Source of the DNA: Gloeocapsa sp. PCC 7428
Lineage (GTDB): Bacteria > Cyanobacteriota > Cyanobacteriia > Cyanobacteriales > Chroococcidiopsidaceae
NCBI RefSeq assembly: GCF_000317555.1
Contig: NC_019745.1
Location: 1,736,001 to 1,800,000, forward strand
DNA: 64,000 nt
Reading direction: 5' to 3'
Positions 52,359 to 61,008 of the stretch are shown here, one piece after another. Positions within the stretch are counted from its first letter, which is position 1. Each line of letters opens with the position of its first letter. A program made the position numbers and the translations under genes. The notes beneath the pieces are model-generated. The model saw only the letters and a list, made by a program, of their open reading frames with translations. It was not told where the DNA came from and ran no database searches.

Positions 52359-52372
52359 GTAGCTTTGACTAC
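52359..52372. promoter_or_regulatory. NtcA-type site before gdhA
   Basis: TGTA-GCTTTGAC-TACA contains GTA-N8-TAC, the NtcA consensus, with one extra palindromic pair. It lies only about 20 bases upstream of the gdhA ATG, so it would more readily repress than activate. About one such extended match is expected by chance in 64 kb. Confidence 0.35.
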
Positions 52373-52527
52373 AGAATAAATCTCTATTTGTAGTCTACGC
52401 CGTTTTTTAGGGAAAATCGAGCGAGCGTAACAATTTGAGTTATCGCGATCGCTGCGGGCGTTGCGCTCTCAAAACGCTTCTGGTAATCAAGACACTGGAT
52501 ATTCTTATGCTTGTGTGTCACTGCATT

Positions 52528-53109
52528 TTATGTTTTTGCAGTCGTTTTAGTAGCATAAGCTTGGTACGTGCAGTATAAAGGTTTAATCGGTGCTTCGGCT
52601 AAAAAGCTGAAACTAGGAAGACGATCGCCTAACGTCACAATTAAACGCGCGATCGCATGAACGCACATTCCGTCTTGGTCGTTACAGCCACAATGTGCCG
52701 TAGGAGCAATAGACTCTAGCGCCACAGTATTGTAGTTCTCCAAAAACTTCACTACATAGCGACGCTCGATACAAACTGTATCAGATATAGTTTTGACTTG
52801 CAGTCCTCCTGATGCGTTGACGCTGAGACTGCGAATTGACTCAGTAATACCATGCGTGAGTTTCAACAGCTTTTGGATTAACGATGTCATCACTTTGCGT
52901 TTGATAAACGTACAGCAACGACGTTCTCCGACTCGGTAAACGACATACGGAGTATTTGAGGCGTTACGTGTAAACCCGATGCGCTCAACTTTGATCTTTT
53001 TGGCGATGAGTGGCTTAAGTTCAACCGAATTTTTTTGAATCTGCGCGGAAAAATATTGATTAATTTCTGCTGAAGCGATCGCAAAACCAGATGTTTGGGT
53101 AAAATGCAT
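52528..53109 (-). CDS. SWIM-motif protein of unknown function
   Basis: 193 residues from ATG 53109, which has AGGAGG seven bases upstream; the frame also stays open through the repeats to an ATG at 53322. The notable motif is CGCNDQDGMCVH (about residues 147-158), C-x-C-x6-C-x-H, the SWIM zinc-finger pattern used for DNA or protein binding. Other parts: TPYVVYRVGERRCCTFIKRK and ESIRSLSVNASGGLQVKTIS; no enzyme motif. Upstream, six 27-bp tandem repeats separate it from a divergent ribbon-helix-helix gene. This arrangement looks like a regulated accessory locus. The protein may bind nucleic acid, but that is inference. Confidence 0.65.
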   Translation of the reverse strand: MHFTQTSGFAIASAEINQYFSAQIQKNSVELKPLIAKKIKVERIGFTRNASNTPYVVYRVGERRCCTFIKRKVMTSLIQKLLKLTHGITESIRSLSVNASGGLQVKTISDTVCIERRYVVKFLENYNTVALESIAPTAHCGCNDQDGMCVHAIARLIVTLGDRLPSFSFLAEAPIKPLYCTYQAYATKTTAKT

Positions 53110-53115
53110 TATATA

Positions 53116-53277
53116 CCTCCTGTATACATTAGTTTCTGTAAACCTTGCGTGTACATCAGTTTCTGTAGACTGTATGTTCCCGTTAGTTTTTGTAAACCTC
53201 GCGTGTACATTAGTTTCTGTAGACTGTGTGTAGACCTTGTGTGCTGTAGACCTCGTGTATACATTATGTTTTGAGGT
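53116..53277 (-). repeat. Six tandem 27-bp repeats upstream of the SWIM-motif gene
   Basis: Units start at 53116, 53143, 53170, 53197, 53224 and 53251. Units 1, 2 and 4 share GTGTACAT(T/C)AGTTTCTGTA-type text; the fifth and sixth are more diverged. The period is a multiple of three and the minus-strand frame is open through all units (STET(N/D)VHAR-like, nine residues each), so they could be coding or iteron-like binding sites. Unit 1 supplies the AGGAGG ribosome binding site of the downstream gene. Confidence 0.75.
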
Positions 53278-53280
53278 TTT

Positions 53281-53320
53281 GCCAGAGGAGGGGAAAGCTG
53301 GTAACTTTGGTTCCTCTGGC
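53281..53320. repeat. 9-bp inverted repeat upstream of the 27-bp repeats
   Basis: GCCAGAGGA (53281-53289) and TCCTCTGGC (53312-53320) form a perfect stem with a 22-nt loop. It sits between the tandem repeats and the ribbon-helix-helix gene and could be a stem-loop in the SWIM gene leader or a protein-binding site. Confidence 0.55.
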
Positions 53321-53377
53321 ATTCAACTCATTAAAAATATTTTATCATAATAAGATCTATCGTAAACATTAAAAAAT

Positions 53378-53575
53378 ATGGCAAAAGAAGGGGGAAATCC
53401 GCAAAAGTTTGTAAAGCATCGTATGGAGCTAGCTGCATCTCCATTGGCGATTCGTCTACCTGTAGAAGTTGATAAGTATGTGCGATCGCTTCCTGATAAA
53501 TCGGAATGGGTGCGAAACGCCATTATGGCGCAGATGGAACGCGATCTCAAAGCGCAGCAGCAAGATGCTTCTTAA
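53378..53575 (+). CDS. Small ribbon-helix-helix (CopG-like) protein
   Basis: 65 residues. The pattern SPLAIRLPVEVDKYVRSLPD and KSEWVRNAIMAQMERDL fits a ribbon-helix-helix fold: a beta strand with alternating residues (LAIRLP), helix 1 (VEVDKYVRSL) and helix 2 (SEWVRNAIMAQMER). Such proteins bind DNA as dimers, often at tandem operators, and many are antitoxins or autoregulators. It is divergent from the SWIM-motif gene, with about 100 bases before the tandem repeats, so it may bind there. No toxin-like partner gene follows on this strand. Confidence 0.72.
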   Translation: MAKEGGNPQKFVKHRMELAASPLAIRLPVEVDKYVRSLPDKSEWVRNAIMAQMERDLKAQQQDAS

Positions 53576-53592
53576 ATCTTGAGCAGTAGAAA

Positions 53593-55242
53593 TTATGAAC
53601 GACAGCGATAAAGTTGATAAGGAATACCGATGCGGTAGTGTTGTGTCGTGTCAATCTGACATGGCTTATGAGAAACTGTAAGCTGTGATGGATAGTCGCG
53701 GCGTCTTAATCCTGAAGCAACTACCCATACGTTGAGTGTGGTGGTGTCGGGTAGCGGTGCTGTAGAAAGCTTTTGCCAAACAGATTCGTAACCTGGCGAT
53801 CGCGCGAAAAAAGCCAAATTTGTCGGAATGCGATCGCTTCTGATTTTCTCTAACGCCAAAGCGAAACTTAGTCCTAAAGCCACATCTTGATACGTTGCAT
53901 ACCCTACCACCATCATTAACGGCGTAGCAGGTTCCAAATTCATATTTTGAGCAACACCCTCAGGATTAAATGGCTTTTGAAAAGCTAAATTAGTCACTAC
54001 AAAAAGAGAACTAATTAGCCCAAAAATGATAACAACGTAGTTCGCTCGTAATTTGAACCAAAAATTTTGAACGCCAAGGCTTGCTCCCACTAAAGCACAA
54101 AAGCTAGGGTAATAAACAAAGTTGTAACGCGGGGCAATTGTAATATCTTTGCCCAAAAAATAAACAATTACTAAAAATTCTAGTAAGACAATAACTGTAA
54201 AACTCAACAGCATTCGTGTTGATAAATGCGTTGTAGGAGAATGCAACAGTTGCTTTAATCCTCTGAAGATCAGCCGCGCGAGCCAAATGCTAAATACTAG
54301 CATCACCAAACCAAAAGGAACTGCAATCCACCAAGGTTGATTTTCCACGGGTAACGCAATCAGCATCAGCACCCAAGTTGCAAGCATTTGATAAATAGGA
54401 GCAAAATAATTTCGCTGTGGCAACCATGTTGTTTCCGAACGGTTAAAATGACTCGTCATCACGAGCAACCACGGAATAAAGCTAGCGACGACAAGTAAGA
54501 TCGACAAAGTAATTGCTAACACGCTGTAACGTGGTAGCGTGCGGCGTTGCGAATACATGAATGCGAGTAAAGTAACGACTTCTGCAACGAACGCCAGAAT
54601 AAAAAAGTAGTGAGTGTAAAAACCAAGACAGTTTACCGCAGCCCATCCAAGCAAAACAAAATAACGTAGCTTTTGTTGTCGTAAATCTTTATGAATTTGG
54701 AGAAGTCCGACGAGTGATAACGCAATCAACAGTATCGGTAATGTGTAGTGACGCGCTTCTTGCGATAAGTAAACAGCATAAGGCGAGACAGCCATTAAAG
54801 CTGCGGCAAAGATTCCCGCAGTGCGCGAAAAAGCGATCGCATTGAGCCAGTAAATTGCTGCGATTGCTGCAACGCCAAACACAGCCGGAAGCGATCGCAA
54901 ACTCCAAACCCAACTTTGATGCATCAGCCCGACAAATGGCGCTTGTACCCAACGGTGGTTTAAACAAAAAAATAGTGGTGGATGCACCGAGTAGGTAGCA
55001 AGATTTGCCGCAATCTGAGGACAAGACAGCGCCGCCTTAAAACTGAAAATTTGCGACAAACGCTCTACAGGAAACACAACGTCTAACGGGACATCCGTAT
55101 AGTTTCGCCCTAGACTAAATAACGCTGTAATGATTTCATCTAGCCAGATCGGTTTCAAGTCCAAATGCCAAAACCGCAGCAGCCCACCCAATAAGATGAC
55201 AGCTATCAATGTGAAGTAGGAGGAAGATTTAGAGTTTGTCAT
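53593..55242 (-). CDS. Family 39-type glycosyltransferase, integral membrane
   Basis: 549 residues with about 11 membrane helices. The N-terminal loop LRFWHLDLKPIWLDEIITAL contains the DE pair typical of GT-C/PMT-type mannosyltransferases (GT39). It is followed by NLATYSVHPPLFFCLNHRWV (HPP motif) and SLRSLPAVFGVAAIAAIYWL (R-x-P-S/A). The C-terminal 120 residues are soluble. It would transfer a sugar from a lipid carrier on the periplasmic side. The acceptor is unknown. It is divergent from the helicase gene. Confidence 0.85.
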   Translation of the reverse strand: MTNSKSSSYFTLIAVILLGGLLRFWHLDLKPIWLDEIITALFSLGRNYTDVPLDVVFPVERLSQIFSFKAALSCPQIAANLATYSVHPPLFFCLNHRWVQAPFVGLMHQSWVWSLRSLPAVFGVAAIAAIYWLNAIAFSRTAGIFAAALMAVSPYAVYLSQEARHYTLPILLIALSLVGLLQIHKDLRQQKLRYFVLLGWAAVNCLGFYTHYFFILAFVAEVVTLLAFMYSQRRTLPRYSVLAITLSILLVVASFIPWLLVMTSHFNRSETTWLPQRNYFAPIYQMLATWVLMLIALPVENQPWWIAVPFGLVMLVFSIWLARLIFRGLKQLLHSPTTHLSTRMLLSFTVIVLLEFLVIVYFLGKDITIAPRYNFVYYPSFCALVGASLGVQNFWFKLRANYVVIIFGLISSLFVVTNLAFQKPFNPEGVAQNMNLEPATPLMMVVGYATYQDVALGLSFALALEKIRSDRIPTNLAFFARSPGYESVWQKLSTAPLPDTTTLNVWVVASGLRRRDYPSQLTVSHKPCQIDTTQHYRIGIPYQLYRCRS

Positions 55243-55327
55243 TTATAAACTATCAGTGTAATAAAAAGAGAGGGCGCGATCGCTGGTTAAAGGTTATCAG
55301 CCCTAGCCCCTATTGAATCCCCAAACA

Positions 55328-57652
55328 ATGCCAGACGCTAATTTTACTTCTACTGAATCCGAACTATCATTACAATCTCCTGCATTCAACCTCCGCGCCA
55401 CTGCTTGGGAACGCATTAGAAACGGCTTGCGATCTGGACAACAGCAAATGGCTGATTGGCAGGGTGGTGCTTTAGCAGTCAGTGCGGTTCCTGGTGCGGG
55501 AAAATCTACAGGAATGGCGGCGGCGGCGGCGCTTGCGATCGCGCGTTACCAACTGCACGCCCGACGTCAGATTGTGATTGTCACGTTTACGCGTTCAGCA
55601 GCGGCTAATATTAAAGCCAAAGTGCGTAAATATCTGCGGGAAGAATTATCATTACCTCCCACAGGGTTTGTCGTCCACACGCTGCACGGGCTTGCCTTAA
55701 ATATTGCGACGCGTCATCCTGAACTGTCTGGATTGCAGTTAGAGAATGCGACGTTGATTACACCTAATCAAGGTCATCGGTTAATTCGGACGTGTGTGGA
55801 ACAATGGATTGCAATTCATCCGCGACGCTATTCTCAGTTACTCGAAGGATTGTACTTTGACGGCGAAGAAACCGAGCGATTGCGGCGTCAATCGGTGCTG
55901 CGAACTGAGGTATTACCCGATTTAGCGGCTACCGCGATTCATGAAGCTAAAAGTTCGGGCTATCTACCGCAACAGCTACGCGAATTAAGTCTGCAAACAA
56001 GTGATGACTATGGAATTTTAGAAATTGCCGCAGGGTTGTACGAACAGTATGAGAATTTGATGCGATCGCGCGACTTGATCGACTACGATGATATGATTCT
56101 CGCGGCGCTACGCGTGTTAGAAAACCCCAGTGCTTGCAGATTCGAGCAAAATCAAGTCTTTGCCGTATTTGAAGACGAAGCGCAGGACTCTACACCTTTA
56201 CAAACCAAATTATTAGAAATTCTAGCAACTGATCCAAATACTCCAGATTCTCCACACTTGATTCGTGTCGGCGATCCTAACCAAGCAATTAACTCAACAT
56301 TTACACCTGCTGACCCAATCTATTTTCGCCAATTTTGTGAGGACTGCGACGCCCAAAACCGTCTAGCAACGATGGATCAAGCAGGGCGTAGTAGCCAAAT
56401 TATTATTGAAGCTGCTAATTTTACTTTGAATTGGGTGAATCGAGCTTATCAAAACAAAACAAACGAGCAACAATCTGCTGCGCTGCCGTTTCGTTTACAG
56501 CAAATTCGACTTGTCAGCGCGAGCGATCCGCAACCGGATGCGAATCCAGCACCGATTGGACGCGGATTAGAACTGTATACACCACGCGATATTCATCACA
56601 CCGCAGAACTAATCGGCAAACGCTTGGTAGAGCTATTTGCAGAAAATCCTCATGGAAGTTTCGCGATTTTAGTCCGCGAAAACCGCCAAGGACGGTGGTT
56701 AGTGCAAGAACTGACACCAATTTGTCGCGAACATAAAATACCACTGTATGAAGTATCAGAAAGCGATCGCCACTCGCACGTTCCCGCAGAAATTCTGGCA
56801 ATTCTGCAATTTCTCGATCGCCCGCATTCTTCTGAATACCTCAAAGCCGCACTAGAAGTTCTCGTCCAGCGTCAGCTAATCCCCACACAAGATCTGAATG
56901 CACTAGCGAGTGTTCCTGAACAGTTTCTTTATCCTGGACCATTAGATCCATCACCATCTGAGGCGGCGCTACAAGCGCGTAATTTGTGCTGTAGTATGCT
57001 GCGCGCGCGCATGGAACTACCCTACTATCAGTTGATTGCTTTTGTTGCTTCTGAACTCAAATACGACCAAGCCGAACTCGCCACCGCTGATAAACTCGCT
57101 GAACGAATCGCACGACAAATTACTGGTAATAGCTTGAGTGAAGCAATATTTGTTTTGAATGAAATTGTCAGTTCGGAACGCTTTGAGCCAGTCGAAACTG
57201 AAGAAGTCGAAGCGCGTTACACTCGCCCTGGTCAAGTGACGATCATTACGATGCACAAAGCCAAGGGGTTAGATTGGGATGCTGTGTTCATTCCGTTCTT
57301 ACATGAAAATTTAATTCCTGGTAGTTTCTGGGTACCACCGCAAATTAAATTTCTGGGTGACTTTACGCTAGCAGAAGTCGCACGCGCGCAAATTCGCGCC
57401 GCACTGCATCAAGAATTTCCGTTACCCGATGTTACCGAGGCGAGCGAGCAGGCAAAGCAACTCAAAACTGCTGAAGAATATCGTTTACTTTATGTTGCCA
57501 TGACACGCGCTAAGCGTCTATTGTGGATGTCGGCAGCCTTGAAAGCTCCCTTTACTTGGAGTAAACCAGAGAATTTTGAAAGTCGATCGCCTTGTCCTGT
57601 CTTTCCAGCTTTGAAACGCCAATTTCCTAAATCAGTTGTTAGAAGCTATTAG
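55328..57652 (+). CDS. UvrD/PcrA-like superfamily 1 DNA helicase
   Basis: 774 residues from ATG 55328. SF1A helicase motifs are visible in order: Q-motif region QQMADWQGGALAVS, Walker A SAVPGAGKSTGMA, motif Ia IVTFTRSAAANIKAKVRKYL, motif II FEDEAQDSTPLQTK (DEAQD), motif III LIRVGDPNQAINSTFTPADP, motif V TIITMHKAKGLDWDAVFIPF and motif VI YRLLYVAMTRAKRLLWMSAA. It should unwind DNA in repair or recombination. The C-terminus is shorter than UvrD, without the Tudor-like tail. It is followed by a convergent gene. Confidence 0.92.
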   Translation: MPDANFTSTESELSLQSPAFNLRATAWERIRNGLRSGQQQMADWQGGALAVSAVPGAGKSTGMAAAAALAIARYQLHARRQIVIVTFTRSAAANIKAKVRKYLREELSLPPTGFVVHTLHGLALNIATRHPELSGLQLENATLITPNQGHRLIRTCVEQWIAIHPRRYSQLLEGLYFDGEETERLRRQSVLRTEVLPDLAATAIHEAKSSGYLPQQLRELSLQTSDDYGILEIAAGLYEQYENLMRSRDLIDYDDMILAALRVLENPSACRFEQNQVFAVFEDEAQDSTPLQTKLLEILATDPNTPDSPHLIRVGDPNQAINSTFTPADPIYFRQFCEDCDAQNRLATMDQAGRSSQIIIEAANFTLNWVNRAYQNKTNEQQSAALPFRLQQIRLVSASDPQPDANPAPIGRGLELYTPRDIHHTAELIGKRLVELFAENPHGSFAILVRENRQGRWLVQELTPICREHKIPLYEVSESDRHSHVPAEILAILQFLDRPHSSEYLKAALEVLVQRQLIPTQDLNALASVPEQFLYPGPLDPSPSEAALQARNLCCSMLRARMELPYYQLIAFVASELKYDQAELATADKLAERIARQITGNSLSEAIFVLNEIVSSERFEPVETEEVEARYTRPGQVTIITMHKAKGLDWDAVFIPFLHENLIPGSFWVPPQIKFLGDFTLAEVARAQIRAALHQEFPLPDVTEASEQAKQLKTAEEYRLLYVAMTRAKRLLWMSAALKAPFTWSKPENFESRSPCPVFPALKRQFPKSVVRSY

Positions 57653-57663
57653 CTGAAAGCGAT

Positions 57664-58305
57664 TTAAATCATTTCTCCCCTGCTCTGTATCTGCTCCCAT
57701 ACAACTAAATCTTCAGGGCGATCAACATCGGCTAAAGGAGGAAGCAGCGCCACTGATAAGTTCAGCTTTTGTGCGATCGCTTGCGTTTGTTGTAAAACTT
57801 CACTACTTCCCCAGGAAATATCATTAAATAGTTCTGCGATTAACCGATTAAGACCAATTAAGTAATAGCCACCGTCAATTGCTGGACCAAGAACTAGATC
57901 GTGTTCGTGTAATTGATGAAAAGCTGTTACCAGTAACTCTGCGGTTATCCCTGGACAATCAGTGCCAATCGTAACAACGCGTTGACTACCGCGTGCAAAA
58001 GCCGCATTTAAGGAGCGTTTAATTCGCTCACCCAAATCACCTTCACCTTGGGGTTGATAGTCAATATCAGTACCTAACCATTGCTGCATGAGTTTTAAGT
58101 TACCATCAGCAAAACGCACTTCTACTGTCAGCAAGCGATCGCCTAGTTTGCTTACTTGTAAAAGTGTATGCTCAGTCATTTGCCGTTGTAATTGCGCGGC
58201 TTCTACGGCTCCTAATAATGGTATTAATCTCGTTTTTGCTTTTCCTGGTTCGGGATAACGCGTAAATACGATTAAATGTTCTAAAACTGAATTTGTATGA
58301 TTCAC
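57664..58305 (-). CDS. DUF2064 (TIGR04282-type) glycosyltransferase
   Basis: 213 residues. The text HLIVFTRYPEPGKAKTRLIP (nucleotide-binding loop with P-GKxKTRL), RVVTIGTDCPGITAELLVTA, LVLGPAIDGGYYLIGLNRLI and DVDRPEDLVVW is characteristic of the TIGR04282 family, with a GT-A fold related to MobA and CofC. Members sit beside radical-SAM or arsenosugar genes in many genomes, but none is here, so the substrate is not determined. It follows a methyltransferase gene on the same strand (90-base gap). Convergent to the helicase. Confidence 0.87.
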   Translation of the reverse strand: MNHTNSVLEHLIVFTRYPEPGKAKTRLIPLLGAVEAAQLQRQMTEHTLLQVSKLGDRLLTVEVRFADGNLKLMQQWLGTDIDYQPQGEGDLGERIKRSLNAAFARGSQRVVTIGTDCPGITAELLVTAFHQLHEHDLVLGPAIDGGYYLIGLNRLIAELFNDISWGSSEVLQQTQAIAQKLNLSVALLPPLADVDRPEDLVVWEQIQSRGEMI

Positions 58306-58397
58306 GCTGAATTATATATAACAAATAACGGTATCGTTCACCCGCCGTAGTCAACTTTTCTAACTCAATCAACTTTCTAGAGCCGTGGGCAGTAAAG

Positions 58398-59120
58398 TTA
58401 TGTAAGTTTGGGCGTTTCTAAGTGCAAAACCGCTACACGACATAATTCTAAACCATCTCCGCTATAACCCGAATGAATCTCTGTAACTTCAAAACCCCAC
58501 GCGGCTAAATCACGATCAATCCAGCCTTGCCTCAAATCATCACGGCTACTGCGGTATTGCGAGATGATTAACCGACCATCCTGAGAAACAAATTTTGCTA
58601 TCAATCGCTTGACAAACCGTTTTTGATAATTGCGCGGCACATAATTTAGTTCAGTCCGTACGTAGTCAAAGCGTTGAGGTGGGGTCCAATTCCAAGCATT
58701 ACCGACATAAATATTATCTGCATAAGTTGACAGCCGTTCCTGAGCTAAAGCAACCAGTTTTGCTGAGTAATCTAGACCGTATGGTGTTAGCTTAATTCCC
58801 TTCAGTCGTGACCATGCAACTAGACACTCCAGCAAGTATCCATTAGCGCAACTAATATCAAGATACTTGCCTGGTTGATTTACCGCTGCTATGTTTGCCA
58901 CACGAAGTCTTGTCCACTCCTCAAATGTGCCACTCTTACCTGATTGCTGCCAGGGTGTCGGTGCAGCAATATACGCATCTTCTAAGATTTGTTTTATTTC
59001 GACAAACCAAGCTTGTAAATCTGCCGATGCTACATCATCAAACGCAAACCCACACCGACAGCGTTGAATTGTTTCGTTGATATGTCGTAAACATCGAGGG
59101 CAACGCATCACAAAATTCAA
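58398..59120 (-). CDS. SAM-dependent methyltransferase with N-terminal zinc ribbon
   Basis: 240 residues. The first 30 residues carry a zinc-ribbon-like motif CPRCLRHINETIQRCRCGF. A methyltransferase core follows: GKYLDISCANGYLLECLVAW (motif I-like), YGLDYSAKLVALAQERLSTY, IYVGNAWNWTPPQRFDYVRT and RLIISQYRSSRDD. The layout recalls RlmA-type rRNA methyltransferases, but the core reads closer to other class I enzymes, so I do not name it. It lies upstream of the DUF2064 gene on the same strand. Substrate unknown. Confidence 0.78.
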   Translation of the reverse strand: MNFVMRCPRCLRHINETIQRCRCGFAFDDVASADLQAWFVEIKQILEDAYIAAPTPWQQSGKSGTFEEWTRLRVANIAAVNQPGKYLDISCANGYLLECLVAWSRLKGIKLTPYGLDYSAKLVALAQERLSTYADNIYVGNAWNWTPPQRFDYVRTELNYVPRNYQKRFVKRLIAKFVSQDGRLIISQYRSSRDDLRQGWIDRDLAAWGFEVTEIHSGYSGDGLELCRVAVLHLETPKLT

Positions 59121-59439
59121 ACAAATTGAAGCAATATAATACTAATTTAACTTTTACTACGTACTAGTAATTTTCAAGCTACGTTTTAACAACTCGAACA
59201 AACTAGGATAAAAGCTTTAAGTAATATTACTGAGGCAAAAGTTCATGAATTTTTGCATACTCTGCTTGATGAATCATTTGTTTGCATATTTTGCTTGGAG
59301 ATAAGAAATTATAAAGAGTATATATTTTTGTGTTATACAAAGAAGTATAAAAAGAAATATTATTTAATAATTGCCAGAATATAAAACTAAAATTTAAAAG
59401 TTCCAGTATGTTAATGCTGGATTAAATGAATATCAAGCA
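59121..59439. other. AT-rich intergenic region before pgl
   Basis: 319 bases, very AT-rich, between divergent genes. No gene or strong hairpin seen. Both promoters should lie here. Confidence 0.35.
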
Positions 59440-60174
59440 ATGAGAAAAGTTGAAGTCTTATCAAATAAACCAGCATTAATTGAGCGATCGCTGCATTTAA
59501 CAGTCGCTAAAATGACAAGTGCGATCGCAGAGCGTGGTGTGTGTACGCTCGCGTTATCTGGAGGAAGTACACCCAAGCCTTTGTATGAAGCGATCGCCGC
59601 GCAACAGCTACCTTGGGAAAAAATTCACGTATTTTGGGGTGACGAACGTTATGTACCACCAGATCACCCTGATAGCAATCAATTAATGGCACGGCAAGCT
59701 TGGTTAAATCGCGTCAACATTCCAGCAGAAAACATTCACCCAATTCCTACCGATGAAGTCGATCCCGCAGGTGCAGCGCGCAAGTACGAGGAACATCTGC
59801 AAACGTTCTTTCAAGTTAGGAGCGAAGAGTTTCCCGTATTTGACATCATTTTGCTAGGAATGGGAAGTGATGGGCATACTGCGTCATTGTTTCCGCATAC
59901 CGAAGCATTAAAAGCACGCGGCTTGATTGCGGTAGGTAATAAGCAGGAAGAACCGCGAATTACATTTACTGTGCCGTTGATTAATCACGCGCGTTGTGTC
60001 ATGTTTGTTGTTGCTGGTGCAGACAAAAAACCTGCTTTGGCACAAGTTTTTGCACCGGATGCTGACAACTTTAGCTATCCGAGTCGCTTCATTCAACCGC
60101 ACGGGGAACTGTGGTGGCTACTCGATCAAAGCGCAGGGGGAGAGTTACAAGTTTCTACGGCTGCTGAGTCATAA
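59440..60174 (+). CDS. pgl: 6-phosphogluconolactonase
   Basis: 244 residues, NagB-fold, the usual length. It hydrolyses 6-phosphogluconolactone in the oxidative pentose-phosphate pathway. Motifs: VCTLALSGGSTPKPLYEAIA (substrate phosphate loop), KIHVFWGDERYVPPDHPDSN, FPVFDIILLGMGSDGHTASL and CVMFVVAGADKKPALAQVF. It is transcribed rightward, followed by the FHA gene after about 75 bases on the same strand. Confidence 0.95.
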   Translation: MRKVEVLSNKPALIERSLHLTVAKMTSAIAERGVCTLALSGGSTPKPLYEAIAAQQLPWEKIHVFWGDERYVPPDHPDSNQLMARQAWLNRVNIPAENIHPIPTDEVDPAGAARKYEEHLQTFFQVRSEEFPVFDIILLGMGSDGHTASLFPHTEALKARGLIAVGNKQEEPRITFTVPLINHARCVMFVVAGADKKPALAQVFAPDADNFSYPSRFIQPHGELWWLLDQSAGGELQVSTAAES

Positions 60175-60248
60175 AGATAGCTATTAGAATTTGACGTAGT
60201 ATGTTTGGTTAAGCAATCTCGACGCTCAATTTTGATGGAAAGATATTC

Positions 60249-60983
60249 ATGATTGTCTGTCCTAACTGTAATCACTCGAACCCCGACGGAGCGCAAACGT
60301 GCGAGGCTTGCTATACGCCTTTACCTGCAACCGCAACTTGCCCTAATTGTGGCGCAACCGTACAAGCGGATGCGAGTTTCTGCGGTCAATGCGGTTTTAA
60401 CTTAAAAGCAAGTCGAGCAACAGAAGAAATTTTTGCAGGTAATATTGGCACGGATGTTAGTGCAGAAATACCAGAATTAGCAACTCCTGAACCACTTGTT
60501 GAACCACAGCGTTTGGTAATCAGCGCGCAACCGAGTGCGGAAACATCTAGTCAAAGCTATTTAGCCGAAACACCAACATCGCAACCTGAATCGACGCCAA
60601 TAAGCACAACCGTAGGTGCGTCATCTGGCGGTAGTTTTAATACACAATTACAACAGCAAACAATCAAACTGTTACACGTCCAAACGAATACAAATATCGA
60701 GTTGCCACAAAATTTGACTGTTATTCACATTGGTAAGCCTAATGACAGGATTCCTCCTGATATTGACGTCTCTGGATTTCCCAACGCTGAAATTGTGTCG
60801 CGGATTCATGCGGATATTCGAGTTGAAGGCGATGCTTACTTTGTCGAAGATGTTGGTAGTTCTAACGGAACTTACATCAATCGTAAACCACTACAGCCAG
60901 GCGATCGCCATCGTTTGCGCGCAGGCGATCGCATCGCCCTTGGAAAGGGAGATTTGGTCACTTTCTTATTTCAAATATCCTAG
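60249..60983 (+). CDS. Zinc-ribbon and FHA-domain protein
   Basis: 244 residues. The N-terminus has two zinc-ribbon units (CPNCNHSNPDGAQTCEACYT; CPNCGATVQADASFCGQCGF), then a long low-complexity linker (about 60-135). A C-terminal FHA domain follows: GKPNDRIPPDIDVSGFPNAE, VSRIHADIRVEGDAYFVEDV and GSSNGTYINRKPLQPGDRHR. FHA domains bind phosphothreonine, so it is probably a partner in Ser/Thr kinase signalling. A second FHA gene follows after 25 bases. No kinase gene is in the window. Confidence 0.9.
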   Translation: MIVCPNCNHSNPDGAQTCEACYTPLPATATCPNCGATVQADASFCGQCGFNLKASRATEEIFAGNIGTDVSAEIPELATPEPLVEPQRLVISAQPSAETSSQSYLAETPTSQPESTPISTTVGASSGGSFNTQLQQQTIKLLHVQTNTNIELPQNLTVIHIGKPNDRIPPDIDVSGFPNAEIVSRIHADIRVEGDAYFVEDVGSSNGTYINRKPLQPGDRHRLRAGDRIALGKGDLVTFLFQIS

Positions 60984-61008
60984 TTAATCTCAATTTCAAT
61001 TTACCAAA

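Noticed and set aside
53116-53277. CRISPR array
   Set aside because: The 27-bp units are directly adjacent with no spacers and there are no cas genes nearby.
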